A stretch of DNA of 64,000 nt from Luzula sylvatica (GCA_946800325.1 OX326959.1:48924784-48988783), one strand, 5' to 3'; counted from the stretch's first letter, positions 22,801-37,300 are shown. Numbers and translations: made by a program. Notes: a model not told the origin generated them from the letters alone.

Positions 22801-24080
22801 TGATTTTTTGCAAAAAATTGTGAAAATAGAAATTTGTATGTGTTAGTCTTCAATCACGGAATTTTTTGAGAAAAACATGAATAATGAAGTATTTTGCTCA
22901 TTTTAGCGAACTATTTTGGTCTTTTTTAGAAAAAATGATAATTGATATTTTTGAAGGTGTTAGACTTCAGTTTTTGATTTTTTGCAAAAAATAGGAAAAA
23001 TATAAATTTGTATGTGTTAGTCTTCAATCACGGAGTTTTTTGAGAAAAACATGAAAAATGAAATATTTTGCTAATTTTAGAGAACTATTTTGGTCATTTT
23101 TAGAAAAACTGATAATTGATATTTTTGCTCATGTTAGACTTCTGTTTTTGATTTTTTGCCAAAAATAGGAAAAATATAAATTTGTATGTGTTAGTCTTCA
23201 ATCACGAAGTTTTTTGAGAAAAACATGAAAAATGAAGTATTTTGCTCATTTTAAAGAACTATTTTGGACTGTTTTAGAAAAAATGATAATTGATATTTTT
23301 GAAGGTGTTAGACTTCAGTATTTGATTTTTTGCAAAAAATTGGGAAAATAGAAATTTGTATGTGTTAGTCTTCAATCACGGAGTTTTTCGAGAAAAACAT
23401 GAAAAATGAAGTATTTTGCGCATTTTAGAGAACTATTTGGTCTTTTTTAGAAAAAATGATAATTGATATTTTTGAAGGTGTTAGACTTCAGTTTTTGATT
23501 TTATGCAAAAAATAGTAAATATAGAAATTTGTATGTGTTAGTCTTCAATCACGGAGTTTTTTGAGAAAAACATGAAAAATGAATTATTTTGCTCATTTTA
23601 GAGAACTATTTTGGTCTTTTTAAGAAAAAATGATAATTGATATTTTTGAAGGTGCTAGACTCCAGTTTTTTATTTTTTGCAAAAAATAGGAAAAATAAAA
23701 ATTTGTATGTGTTAGTCTTCAATCACGGAGTTTTTTGAGAAAAACATGAAAAATGAAATATTTTGCTAATTTTAGAGAACTATTTTGGTCATTTTTAGAA
23801 AAACTGATAATTGATATTTTTGCTCATGTTAGACTTCTGTTTTTGATTTTTTGCCAAAAATAGGAAAAATATAAATTTGTATGTGTTAGTCTTCAATCAC
23901 GAAGTTTTTTGAGAAAAACATGAAAAATGAAGTATTTTGCTCATTTTAAAGAACTATTTTGGACTGTTTTAGAAAAAATGATAATTGATATTTTTGAAGG
24001 TGTTAGACTTCAGTATTTGATTTTTTGCAAAAAATTGGGAAAATAGAAATTTGTATGTGTTAGTCTTCAATCACGGAGTT
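19561..24080 (+). repeat. 26-monomer HOR, copy 2 (~4.52 kb)
   Basis: Same variant order as copy 1. It differs at rare single positions, for example GATATTTTGGAAGG near 20865 and GTTAGAGATCAG near 21396. Offsets to copy 3 are 4,517-4,519 bp (21059 to 25578; 22797 to 27314). Confidence 0.93.
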
Positions 24081-27000
24081 TTTCGAGAAAAACATGAAAA
24101 ATGAAGTATTTTGCGCATTTTAGAGAACTATTTGGTCTTTTTTAGAAAAAATGATAATTGATATTTTTGAAGGTGTTAGACTTCAGTTTTTGATTTTATG
24201 CAAAAAATAGTAAATATAGAAATTTGTATGTGTTAGTCTTCAATCACGGAGTTTTTTGAGAAAAACATGAAAAATGAATTATTTTGCTCATTTTAGAGAA
24301 CTATTTTGGTCTTTTTAAGAAAAAATGATAATTGATATTTTTGAAGGTGCTAGACTCCAGTTTTTTATTTTTTGCAAAAAATAGGAAAAATAAAAATTTG
24401 TATGTGTTAGTCTTCAATCACGGAGTTTTTTGAGAAAAACATGAAAAATGAAATATTTTGCTAATTTTAGAGAACTATTTTGGTCATTTTTAGAAAAACT
24501 GATAATTGATATTTTTGCTCATGTTAGACTTCTGTTTTTGATTTTTTGCCAAAAATAGGAAAAATATAAATTTGTATGTGTTAGTCTTCAATCACGAAAT
24601 TTTTTGAGAAAAACATGAAAAATGAAGTATTTTGCTCATTTTAGAGAACTATTTTGTACCCTTTTGGAAAAAAAGATAATTGATATTTTTGAAGGTGTTA
24701 GACTTCAGTTTTTGATTTTTTGCAAAAAATTGGAAAAATAGAAATTTGTATGTGTTAGTCTTCAATCACGGAGTTTTTTAAGAAAAACATGAAAAATTAA
24801 GTATTTTGCTCATTTTAGAGAACTATTTTGGTCTTTTTTAGAAAAAATGATAATTGATATTTTTGAAGGTGTTAGACTTCAATTTTTGATTTTATGCAAA
24901 AAATAGGAAAAAATAGAAATTTGTATGTGTTAGTCTTCAATGCCGGAGTTTTTTGAGAAAAACATGAAAAATGAAGTATTTTGCTCATTTTAGAGAACGA
25001 TTTCGGTCTGTTTTAGAAAAAATGATAATTGATATTTTTAAAGGTGTTAGACTTCAGTTTTTTATTTTTTGCAAAAAATTGGAAAAATAGAAATTTCTAT
25101 GTGTTAGTCTTCAATCACGAAGTTTTTTGAGAAAAACATGAAAAATGAAGTATTTTGCTCATTTTAGAGAACTATTTTGGACTCTTTTAGAAAAAATGAT
25201 AATTGATATTTTTTAAGGTGTTAGACTTCAGTTTTTGATTTTTTGCAAAAAATTGGAAAAATATAAATTTGTATGTGTTAGTCTTCAATCACGGAATTTT
25301 TTAAGAATAACATGAAAAATGAAGTATTCTGCTCATTTTAGAGAACTATTTTGGTCTTTTTTACAAAAAATGATAATTGATATTTTTGAAGGTGTTAGAC
25401 TTCAGTTTTTGATTTTTTGCAAAAAATTGGAAAAATTGAAATTTGTATGTGTTAGTCTTCAATCTCGGATTTTTTGAGAAAATCATGAAAAATGAAGTAT
25501 TTTGCTCATTTTAGAGAACTATTTTGGTCTTATTTAGAAAAAATGATTATTGATATTTTTGAAGGTGTTAGACTTCAGTCTATGATTTTATGCAAAAAAT
25601 AGGAAAAATAGAAATTTGTATGTGTTAGTCTTCAATCCCGGAGTTTTTTGAGAAAAACATGAAAAATGAGGTATTTTGCTCATTTTAGAGAACGATTTCG
25701 GTCTGTTTTAGAAAAAATGATAATTGATATTTTTGAACGTGTTAGACTTCAGTTTTTTATTTTATGCAAAAAATAGGAAAAATAGAAATTTGTATGTGTT
25801 AGTCTTCAATCACGAATTTTTGAGAAAAACATGAAAAATGAAGTATTTTTCTCATTTTAGAGAACTATTTTGGACTATTTTAGAAAAAATGATAATTGAT
25901 ATTTTTGAAGGTGTTAGACATCAGTTTTTAATTTTTTGCAAAACATTGGAAAAATAGAAATTTGTATGTGTTCGTCTTCAATCATGGAATTTTATGAGAA
26001 AAGCATGAAAAATGAAGTATTTTGCTCATTTTAAAGAACTATTTTGGTCTTTTTTAGAAAAAATTATAATTGATATTTTTGAAGGTGTTAGACTTCAGTT
26101 TTTGATTTTTTGCAAAAAATTGGAAATATTGAAATTTGTATGTGTTAGTATTCAATCTCGGAATTTTTTGAGAAAATCATGAAAAATGAAGTATTTTGCT
26201 CATTTTAGAGAACTATTTTGGTCTTTTTTAGAAAAAATGATAATTGATATTTTTGAAGGTGTTAGACTTCAGTTTATGATTTTATGCAAAAAATAGGAAA
26301 AATAGAAATTTGTATGTGTTAGTCTTCAATCCCGGAGTTTTTGGAGAAAAACATGAAAAATGAGGTATTTTGCTCATTTTAGAGAACTATTTTGGCCTTT
26401 TTTAGAAAAAATGATAATTGATATTTTTTAAGGTGTTAGACTTCATATTTTGATTTTTTGCAAAAATTTGGAAAAATTGAAATTTGTATGTGTTAGTCTT
26501 CAATCACGGAATTTTTTAGAAAAACATGAATAATGAAGTATTTTGCTCATTTTAGATAACTATTTTGGTCTTTTTTAGAAAAAATGATAATTGATATTTT
26601 GAAGGTGTTAGACTCAGTTTTTGATTTTATGCAAAAAATAGGAAAAATAGAAATTTGTATGTGTTAGTCTTCAATCCCGGAGTTTTTGGAGAAAAACATG
26701 AAACATGAAGTATTTTGCTCATTTAAGAGAACTATTTTGGTCTTTTTTAGAAAAAAATATAATTGATATTTTTGAAGGTGTTAGACTTCAGTTTTTTATT
26801 TTTTGCAAAAAATAGGAAAAATAGAAATTTGTATGTGTTAGTCTTCAATCACGGAGTTTTTTGAGAAAAACATGAAAAATGAAGTATTTTGCTCATTTTA
26901 GAGAACTATTTTTGTCATTTTTAGAAAAAATCATAATTGATATTTTTTAAGGTGTTAGACTTCAGTTTTTGATTTTTTGCAAAAAATAGGAAAAATAGAA

Positions 27001-27530
27001 ATTTGTATGTGTTAGTCTTCAACCTCGATGTTTTTTGAGAAAAACATGAAAAATGAAGTATTTTGCTCATTTTAGAGAACTATTTTGGACTCTTTTAGAA
27101 AAAATGATAATTGATATTTTTGAAGGTGTTAGACTTCAGTTTTTGATTTTTTGCAAAAAATAGGAAAAATAGAAATTTGTATGTGTTGGTATTCAATCAC
27201 GGAATTTTTCGAGAAAAACATGAAAAATGAAGTATTTTGCTCATTTTAGAGAACTATTTTGGTCTTTTTTAGAAAAAATGATAATTGATATTTTTGAAGG
27301 TGTTAGACTTCAGTTCTTGATTTTTTGCAAAAAATTGTGAAAATAGAAATTTGTATGTGTTAGTCTTCAATCACGGAATTTTTTGAGAAAACCATGAATA
27401 ATGAAGTATTTTGCTCATTTTAGCGAACTATTTTGGTCTTTTTTAGAAAAAATGATAATTGATATTTTTGAAGGTGTTAGACTTCAGTTTTTGATTTTTT
27501 GCAAAAAATAGGAAAAATATAAATTTGTAT
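24081..27530 (+). repeat. 26-monomer HOR, copy 3 (truncated, ~20 monomers)
   Basis: Follows copies 1 and 2 up to CAGTTCTTGATT (27314) and the AATAATG/TAGCGAA monomer. At ~27530 it switches from GTATGTGTTAGTC to GTATTAGTTAGTC and enters the duplicated block also seen at 6.2-12.65 kb. The two families share sequence across 27.2-27.5 kb, so the exchange probably happened in that overlap. Confidence 0.88.
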
Positions 27531-28603
27531 TAGTTAGTCTTCAATCACGAAGTTTTTTGAGAAAAACATGAAAAATGAAGTATTGTGCTCATTTTAGAGA
27601 ACTATTTTGGACTCTTTTAGAAAAAATGATAATTGATATTTTTGAAGGTGTTAGACTTCAGTTTTTGATTTTTTGCAAAAAATAGGAAAAATAGAAATTT
27701 GTATGTGTTGGTATTCAATCACGGACTTTTGTGAGAAAAACATGAAAAATGAAGTATTTTGCTCATTTTAGAGAACTATTTTGGTCTTTTTCAGAAAAAA
27801 TGATAATTGATATTTTTGAAGGTGTTAGACTTCAGTTTTTGATTTTATGCAAAAATAGTAAAAATTGAAATTTCTATGTGTTAGTCTTCAATCACGGAAT
27901 TTTTTGAGAAAAACATGAATAATGAAGTATTTTGCTCATTTTAGAGAACTATTTTGGTCTTTTTTTGAAAAAATGATAATTGATATTTTTGAAGGTGTTA
28001 GACTTCAGTTTTTGATTTTTTGCAAAAAATTGTGAAAATAGAAATTTGTATGTGTTAGTCTTCAATCACGGAATTTTTTGAGAAAAACATGAATAATGAA
28101 GTATTTTGCTCATTTTAGCGAACTATTTTGGTCTTTTTTAGAAAAAAGGATAATTGATATTTTTGAAGGTGTTAGACTTCAGTTTTTGATTTTATGCAAA
28201 AAATAGGAAAAATTGAAATTTGTATGTGTTAGTCTTCAATCCAGGAGTTTTTTGAGAAAAACATGAAAAATGAAGTATTTTGCTCATTTTAGAGAACTAT
28301 TTTGGTCATTTTTAGAAAAAATGATAATTGATATTTTTGAAGGTGTTAGACTTCATTTTTTGATTTTTTGCAAAAAATAGGAAAAATAGAAATTTGTATG
28401 TGTTTGTCTTCAATCACGAAGTTTATTGAGAAAAACATGAAAAATGAAGTATTTTGGTCATTTTAGAGAACTGTTTTGGACTCTTTTAGAAAAAATGATA
28501 ATTGATATTTTTGAAGATGTTAGACTTCAGTTTTTGATTTTTTGCAAAAAATAGGAAAAATATAAATTTGTATGTGTTAGTCTTCAATCACGAAGTTTTT
28601 TGA

Positions 28604-28820
28604 TATTTTTGATAACTGATAATTGATATTTTTGAAGGTGTTAGGCTTCAGTTTTTGATTTTTTTGAAGGTGTTAGGCTTCAGTTTTTTATTTTTTGAGA
28701 AAAACATAAAATAGGAAAAATGAAAAATGAAGTATTTTTTTGAAGGAAAAATACTTCATTTTTTTGAAAAACATAAAAAGGAAAAACATAATTGATTTTT
28801 TTGAAGGTGTTAGGCTTCAA
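28604..28820 (+). repeat. Scrambled satellite patch, copy 2
   Basis: Same order of fragments as 7567-7783, with GATAACTGAT in place of GATAATTGAT. Because the fragment order is unique, the two patches must descend from one event followed by duplication of the surrounding block. Confidence 0.9.
28723..28763. repeat. 17 bp perfect inverted repeat, 7-nt loop (copy 2)
   Basis: Arms 28723-28739 and 28747-28763, loop TTGAAGG. Identical to 7686-7726. Confidence 0.92.
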
Positions 28821-31098
28821 TCACGAAGTTTTTTGAGAAAAACATGAAAAATGAAGTATTTTGCTCATTTTAGAGAACTATTTTGGACTCTTTTAGAAAA
28901 AATGATAATTGATATTTTTGAAGGTATTAGACTTCAGTTTTTGATTTTTTGCAAAAAATTGGAAAAATAGAAATTTGTATGTGTTGGTATTCAATCACGG
29001 AATTTTTTGAGAAAAACATAAAAAATGAAGTATTTTCCTCATATTAGAGAACTATTTTGGTCTTTTTCAGAAAAAATGATAATTGAAATTTTTGAAGGTG
29101 TTAGACTTCAGTTTTTTATTTTTTGCAAAAAATTGGAAAAATTGAAATTTGTATGTGTTAGTCTTCAATCACGGAATTTTTTGAGAAAATCATGAAAAAT
29201 GAAGTATTTTCCTCGTTTTAGAGAACTATTTTGGTCTTTTTTAGTAAAAATGACAATTGATATTTTTGAAGGTGTTAGACTTCAGTTTTTTATTTTTTGC
29301 AAAAAATAGGAAAAATAGAAATTTGTATGTGTTAGTCTTCAATCACGGAGTTTTTTGAGAAAAACATGAAAAATGAAGTATTTTGCTAATTTTAGAGAAC
29401 TATTTTGGTCATTTTTAGAAAAAATGATAATTGATATTTTTGAAGGTGTTAGACTTCTGTTTTTTATTTTTTCCAAAAAATAGAAAAAATAGAAATTTGT
29501 ATGTGTTAGTCTTCAATCACGAAGTTTTTTGTGAAAAACATGAAAAATGAATTATTTTGCTCATTTTAGAGAACTATTTTGGTCTTTTTAAGAAAAAATG
29601 ATAATTGATATTTTTGAAGGTGTTAGACTTCAGTTTTTTATTTCTTGCAAAAAATAGGAAAAATAGAAATTTGTATGTGTTAGTCCTCAATCACGGAGTT
29701 TTTTTAGAAAAACATGAAAAATGAAGTATTTTGCTAATTTTAGAGAACTATTTTGGTCATTTTTAGAAAAACTGATAATTGATATTTCTGCTCATGTTAG
29801 ACTTCTGTTTTTGATTTTTTGCCAAAAATAGGAAAAATATAAATTTGTATTTGTTAGTCTTCAATCACCAAGTTTTATGACAAAAACATGAAAAATGAAG
29901 TATTTTCTCCTTTTAGAGAACTATTTTGGACCCTTTTGGAAAAAAAGATAATTGATATTTTTGAAGGTGTTAGACTTCAGTTTTTGATTTTTTGCAAAAA
30001 ATTGGAAAAATAGAAATTTGTATGTGTTAGTCTTCAATCAAGGAGTTTTTTGAGAAAAACATGAAAAATTAAGTATTTTGCTCATTTTAGAGAACTATTT
30101 TGGTCTTTTTTAGAAAAAATGATAATTGATATTTTTAAAGGTGTTAGACTTCAGTTTTTTATTTTTTGCAAAAAATAGGAAAAATAGAAATTTGTATGTG
30201 TTAGTCTTCAATCCCGGAGTTTTTTGAGAAAAACATGAAAAATGAAGTATTTTGCTCATTTTAGAGAACGATTTCGGTCTGTTTTAGAAAAAATGATAAT
30301 TGATATTTTTGAAGGTGTTAGACTTCAGTTTTTTATTTTTTGCAAAAAATAGGAAAAATAGAAATTTGTATGTGTTAGTCTTCAATCACGAAGTTTTTTC
30401 AGAAAAACATGAAAAATGAAGTATTTTGCTCATTTTAGAGAACTATTTTGGACTCTTTTAGAAAAAATGATAATTGATATTTTTGAAGGTGTTAGACTTC
30501 AGTTTTTGATTTTTTGCAAAAAATTGGAAAAATATAAATTTGTATGTGTTAGTCTTCAATCACGGAATTTTTTTAAGAAAAACATGAAAAATGAAGTATT
30601 TTGCTCATTTTAGAGAACTATTTTGGTCTTTTTTACAAAAAATGATAATTGATATTTTTGAAGGTGTTAGACTTCAGTTTTTGATTTTTTGCAAAAAATT
30701 GGAAAAATTGAAATTTGTATATGTTACTCTTCAATCACGGAATTTTTTGAGAAAATCATGAAAAATGAAGTATTTTGCTCATTTTAGAGAACTATTTTGG
30801 TCTTTTTTAGAAAAAATGATAATTGATATTTTTGAAGGTGTTAGACTTCAGTTTATGATTTTATGCAAAAAATAGGAAAAATAGAAATTTGTATGTGTTA
30901 GTCTTCAATCCCGGAGTTTTTTGAGAAAAACATGAAAAATGAGGTATTTTGCTCATTTTAAAGAACTATTTTGGTCTTTTTTAGAAAAAATGATAATTGA
31001 TATTTTTGAAGGTGTTAGGCTTCAGTTTTTGATTTTTTGCAAAAAATAAGAAAAATATAAATTTGTATGTGTTAGTCTTCAATCACGAAGTTTTTTGA

Positions 31099-31215
31099 GA
31101 AAAACATGAAAAATGAAGTATTTTGCTCATTTTAGAGAACTATTTTGGACCCTTTTGGAAAAAAAGATAATTGAGAAATTTGTATGTGTTAGTCTTCAAT
31201 CCCGGAGTTTTTTGA
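31099..31215 (+). repeat. Short 117 bp monomer
   Basis: Same 57 bp loss, junction 31174/31175. It is the duplicate of the copy at 10063 in the right copy of the large duplicated segment. Confidence 0.93.
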
Positions 31216-33510
31216 GAAAAACATGAAAAATGAAGTATTTTGCTCATTTAAGAGAACTATTTTGGTCTTTTTTAGAAAAAATTATAATTGATATTTTTGA
31301 AGGTGTTAGACTTCAGTTTTTTATTTTTTGCAAAAAATAGGAAAAATAGAAATTTGTATGTGTTAGGCTTCAATCACGGAGTTTTTTGAGAAAAACATGA
31401 AAAATGAAGAATTTTGCTCATTTTAGAGAACTATTTTGGTCATTTTTAGAAAAACTGAAAATTGATATTTTTGAAGGTGTTAGACTTCAGTTTTTGATTT
31501 TTTGCAAAAAATAGGAAAAATAGAAATTTGTATGCGTTAGTCTTCAACCTCGAAGTTTTTTGAGAAAAACATGAAAAATGAAGTATTTTGCTCATTTTAG
31601 AGAACTATTTTGGACTCTTTTAGAAAAAATGATAATTGATATTTTTGAAGGTGTTAGACTTCAGTTTTTGATTTTTTACAAAAAATTGGAAAAATATAAA
31701 TTTGTATGTGTTAGTCTTCAATCACGGAATTTTTTAAGAAAAACATGAAAAATGAAGTATTTTGCTCATTTTAGAGAACGATTTCGGTCTTTTTTACAAA
31801 AAATGATAATTGATATTTTTAAAGGTGTTAGACTTCAGTTTTTGATTTTTTGCAAAAAATTGGAAAAATTGAAATTTGTATATGTTAGTCTTCAATCACG
31901 GAATTTTTTGAGAAAATCATGAAAAATGAAGTATTTTGCTCATTTTAGAGAACTATTTTGGTATTTTTTAGAAAAAATGATAATTGATATTTTTGAAGGT
32001 GTTAGACTTCAGTTTATGATTTTATGCAAAAAATAGGAAAAATAGAAATTTGTATGTGTTAGTCTTCAATCCCGGAGTTTTTTGAGAAAAACATGAAAAA
32101 TGAGGTATTTTGCTCATTTTAAAGAACTATTTTGGTCTTTTTTAGAAAATATGATAATTGATATTTTTGAAGGTGTTAGGCTTCAGTTTTTGATTTTTTG
32201 CAAAAAATAGGAAAAATATAAATTTGTATGTGTTAGTCTTCAATCACAAAGTTTTTTGAGAAAAACATGAAAAATGAAGTATTTTGCTCATTTTAGAGAA
32301 CTATTTTGGACCCTTTTGGAAAAAAAGATAATTTATATTTTCGAAGGTGTTAGACTTCAGTTTTTGATTTTTTGCAAAAAATTGGAAAAATAGAAATTTG
32401 TGTGTGTTAGTCTTCAATCACGAAGTTTTTTGAGAAAAACATGAAAAATGAAGTATTTTGCTCATTTTAGAGAACTATTTTGGACTCTTTTAGAAAAAAT
32501 GATAATTGATATTTTTGAATGTGTTAGACTTCAGTTTTTGATTTTTTGCAAAAAATTGGAAAAATAGAAATTTGTATGTTTTGGTATTCAATCACGGAAT
32601 TTTTTGAGAAAAACATGAAAAATGAAGTATTTTGCTCATCTTAGAGAACTATTTTGTTCTTTTTTAGAAAAAATGATAATTGATATTTTTGAAGGTGTTA
32701 GACTTCAGTTTTTTATTTTTTGCAAAAAATTGGAAAAATTGAAATTTGTATGTGTTAGTCTTCAATCACGGAATTTTTTGAGAAAATCATGAAAAATGAA
32801 GTATTTTCCTCATTTTAGAGAACTATTTTGTTCTTTTTTAGAAAAAATGACAATTGATATTTTTGAAGGTGTTAGACTTCAGTTTTTTATTTTTTGCAAA
32901 AAATAGGAAAAATAGAAATTTGTATGTGTTAGTCTTCAATCACGGAGTTTTTTGAGAAAAACATGAAAAATGAAGTATTTTGCGAATTTTAGAGAACTAT
33001 TTTGGTCATTTTTAGAAAAAATGATAATTGATATTTTTGAAGGTGTTAGACTTCAGTTTTTGTTTTTTTCCAAAAAATAGAAAAAATAGAAATTTGTATG
33101 TAGTCTTCAATCACGAAGTTTTTTGTGAAAAACATGAAAAATGAATTATTTTGCTCATTTTAGAGAACTATTTTGGTCTTCTTAAGAAAAAATGATAATT
33201 GATATTTTTGAAGGTGCTAGACTCCAGTTTTTTATTTCTTGCAAAAAATAGAAAAAATAAAAATTTGTATGTGTTAGTCTTCAATCACGGTGTTTTTTGA
33301 GAAAAACATGAAAAATGAAATATTTTGCTAATTTTAGAGAACTATTTTGGTCATTTTTAGAAAAACTGATAATTGATATTTTTGCTCATGTTAGACTTCT
33401 GTTTTTGATTTTTTGCCAAAAATAGGAAAAATATAAATTTGTATGTGTTAGTCTTCAATCCCGAAGTTTTTTGAGAAAAACATGAAAAATGAAGTATTTT
33501 GCTCATTTTA

Positions 33511-34330
33511 GGGAACTATTTTGTACCCTTTTGGAAAAAAAGATAATTGATATTTTTGAAGGTGTTAAACTTCAGTTTTTGATTTTTTGCAAAAAATTGG
33601 AAAAATAGAAATTTGTATGTGTTAGTCTTCAATCACGGAGTTTTTTAAGAAAAACATGAAAAATTAAGTATTTTGCTCATTTTAGAGAACTATTTTGGTC
33701 TATTTTTGAAAAAATGATAATTGATATTTTTGAAGGTGTTAGACTTCAGTTTTTTATTTTATGCAAAAAATAGGAAAAAATAGAAATTTGTATGTGTTAG
33801 TCTTCAATGCCGGAGTTTTTTGAGAAAAACATGAAAAATGAAGTATTTTGCTCATTTTAGAGAACGATTTCAGTCTGTTTTAGAAAAAATGATAATTGAT
33901 ATTTTTAAAGGTGTTAGACTTCAGTTTTTTATTTTTTGCAAAAAATTGGAAAAATAGAAATTTGTATGTGTTAGTCTTCAATCACGAAGTTTTTTGAGAA
34001 AAACATGAAAAATGAAGTATTTTGCTCATTTTAGAGAACTATTTTGGACTCTTTTAGAAAAAATGATAATTGATATTTTTTAAGGTGTTAGACTTCAGTT
34101 TTTGATTTTTTGCAAAAAATTGGAAAAATATAAATTTGTATGTGTTAGTCTTCAATCACGGAATTTTTTAAGAAAAACATGAAAAATGAAGTATTCTGCT
34201 CATTTTAGAGAACTATTTTGGTCTTTTTTACAAAAAATGATAATTGATATTTTTGAAGGTGTTAGACTTCAGTTTTTGATTTTTTGCAAAAAATTGGAAA
34301 AATTGAAATTTGTATGTGTTAGTCTTCAAT
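33511..34330 (+). repeat. Tail of the block repeated at 38.34-40.53 kb
   Basis: About five monomers beginning at the GTACCC monomer, with a GTTAAACTTCAG variant (33564), TGCCGG and AACGATTTCAGTC. Together with 32.13-33.51 kb it matches 38.34-40.53 kb at an offset of ~6,205 bp. Other shared markers in that wider block are CACAAAG (32245/38450), GAATGTGTTAG (32519/38723) and GTATGTAGTC (33096/39301). Confidence 0.83.
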
Positions 34331-37300
34331 CACGAAGTTTTTTGTGAAAAACATGAAAAATGAATTATTTTGCTCATTTTAGAGAACTATTTTGGTCTTT
34401 TTAAGAAAAAATGATAATTGATATTTTTGAAGGTGTTAGACTTCAGTTTTTTATTTCTTGCAAAAAATAGGAAAAATAGAAATTTGTATGTGTTAGTCTT
34501 CAATCACGGAGTTTTTTGAGAAAAACATGAAAAATGAAGTATTTTGCTAATTTTAGAGAACTATTTTGGTCATTTTTAGAAAAACTGATAATTGATATTT
34601 CTGCTCATGTTAGACTTCTGTTTTTGATTTTTTGCCAAAAATAGGAAAAATATAAATTTGTATGTGTTAGTCTTCAATCACCAAGTTTTATGAGAAAATC
34701 ATGAAAAATGAAGTATTTTGCTCATTTTAGAGAACTATTTTGGACCCTTTTGGAAAAAAAGATAATTGATATTTTTGAAGGTGTTAGACTTCGGTTTTTG
34801 ATTTTTTGCAAAAAATTGGAAAAATAGAAATTTGTATGTGTTAGTCTTCAATCACGGAGTTTTTTAAGAAAAACATGAAAAATTAAGTATTTTGCTCATT
34901 TTAGAGAACTATTTTGGTCTTTTTTAGAAAAAATGATAATTGATATTTTTAAAGGTGTTAGACTTCAGTTTTTTATTTTTTGCAAAAAATAGGAAAAATA
35001 GAAATTTGTATGTGTTAGTCTTCAATCCCGGAGTTTTTTGAGAAAAACATGAAAAATGAAGTATTTTGCTCATTTTAGAGAACGATTTCGGTCTGTTTTA
35101 GAAAAAATGATAATTGATATTTTTGAAGGTGTTAGACTTCAGTTTTTGATTTTTTGCAAAAAATAGGAAAAATAGAAATTTGTATGCGTTAGTCTTCAAC
35201 CTCGAAGTTTTTTGAGAAAAACATGAAAAATGAAGTATTTTGCTCATTTTAGAGAACTATTTTGGACTCTTTTGGAAAAAATGATAATTGATATTTATGA
35301 AGGTGTTAGACTTCAGTTTTTGATTTTTTACAAAAAATTGGAAAAATATAAATTTGTATGTGTTAGTCTTCAATCACGGAATTTTTTAAGAAAAACATGA
35401 AAAATGAAGTATTTTGCTCATTTTAGAGAACGATTTCGGTCTTTTTTACAAAAAATGATAATTGATATTTTTAAAGGTGTTAGACTTCAGTTTTTGATTT
35501 TTTGCAAAAAATTGGAAAAATTGAAATTTGTATATGTTAGTCTTCAATCACGGAATTTTTTGAGAAAATCATGAAAAATGAAGTATTTTGCTCATTTTAG
35601 AGAACTATTTTGGTCTTTTTTAGAAAAAATGATAATTGATATTTTTGAAGGTGTTAGACTTCAGTTTATGATTTTATGCAAAAAATAGGAAAAATAGAAA
35701 TTTGTATGTGTTAGTCTTCAATCCCGGAGTTTTTTGAGAAAAACATGAAAAATGAGGTATTTTGCTCATTTTAAAGAACTATTTTGGTCTTTTTTAGAAA
35801 AAATGATAATTGATATTTTTGAAGGTGTTAGGCTTCAGTTTTTGATTTTTTGCAAAAAATAAGAAAAATATAAATTTGTATGTGTTAGTCTTCAATCACG
35901 AAGTTTTTTGAGAAAAACATGAAAAATGAAGTATTTTGCTCATTTTAGAGAACTATTTTGAACCCTTTTGGAAAAAAAGATAATTGAGAAATTTGTATGT
36001 GTTAGTCTTCAATCCCGGAGTTTTTTGAGAAAAACATGAAAAATGAAGTATTTTGCTCATTTAAGAGAACTATTTTGGTCTTTTTTAGAAAAAATTATAA
36101 TTGATATTTTTGAAGGTGTTAGACTTCAGTTTTTTATTTTTTGCAAAAAATAGGAAAAATAGAAATTTGTATGTGTTAGGCTTCAATCCCGGAGATTTTT
36201 GAGAAAAACATGAAAAATGAGGTAATTTGCTCATTTTAAAGAACTATTTTGGTCATTTTTAGAAAAACTGATAATTGATATTTTTGAAGGTGTTAGACTT
36301 CAGTTTTTGATTTTTTGCAAAAAATAGGAAAAATAGAAATTTGTATGCGTTAGTCTTCAACCTCGAAGTTTTTTGAGAAAAACATGAAAAATGAAGTATT
36401 TTGCTCATTTTAGAGAACTATTTTGGACTCTTTTGGAAAAAATGATAATTGATATTTATGAAGGTGTTAGACTTCAGTTTTTTATTTTTTGCAAAAAATT
36501 GGAAAAATATGAATTTGTATGTGTTAGTCTTCAATCACGGAATTTTTTAAGAAAAACATGAAAAATGAAGTATTTTGCTCATTTTAGAGAACGATTTCGG
36601 TCTTTTTTACAAAAAATGATAATTGATCTTTTTAAAGGTGTTAGACTTCAGTTTTTGATTTTTTGCAAAAAATTGGAAAAATTGAAATTTGTATATGTTA
36701 GTCTTCAATCACGGAATTTTTTGAGAAAATCATGAAAAATGAAGTATTTTGCTCATTTTAAAGAACTATTTTGGTCTTTTTTAGAAAAAATGATAATTGA
36801 TATTTTTGAAGGTGTTAGACTTCAGTTTATGATTTTATTCAAAAAATAGGAAAAATAGAAATTTGTATGTGTTAGTCTTCAATCCCGGAGTTTTTTGAGA
36901 AAAACATGAAAAATGAAGTATTTTGCTCATTTTAGAGAACTATTTTGGACCCTTTTGGAAAAAAAGATAATTTATATTTTCGAAGGTGTTAGACTTCAGT
37001 TTTTGATTTTTTGCAAAAAATTGGAAAAATAGAAATTTGTATGTGTTAGTCTTCAATCACGAAGTTTTTTGAGAAAAACATGAAAAATGAAGTATTTTGC
37101 TTATTTTAGAGAACTATTTTGGACTCTTTTAGAAAAAATGATAATTGATATTTTTGAAGGTGTTAGACTTCAGTTTTTGATTTTTTGCAAAAAATTGGAA
37201 AAATAGAAATTTGTATGTTTTGGTATTCAATCACGGAATTTTTTGAGAAAAACATGAAAAATGAAGTATTTTGCTCATCTTAGAGAACTATTTTGGTCTT

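Larger units (their letters stand above)
27210..33510 (+). repeat. Large duplicated segment, right copy (~6.3 kb)
   Basis: Matches 6180-12650 in variant order, including the scrambled patch (28604-28820) and the short monomer (31099-31215). It has lost one complete monomer near 31.6 kb relative to the left copy and carries private single-base changes (for example GGACTTTTGTG near 27723 and GATAACTGAT near 28611). Confidence 0.88.
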
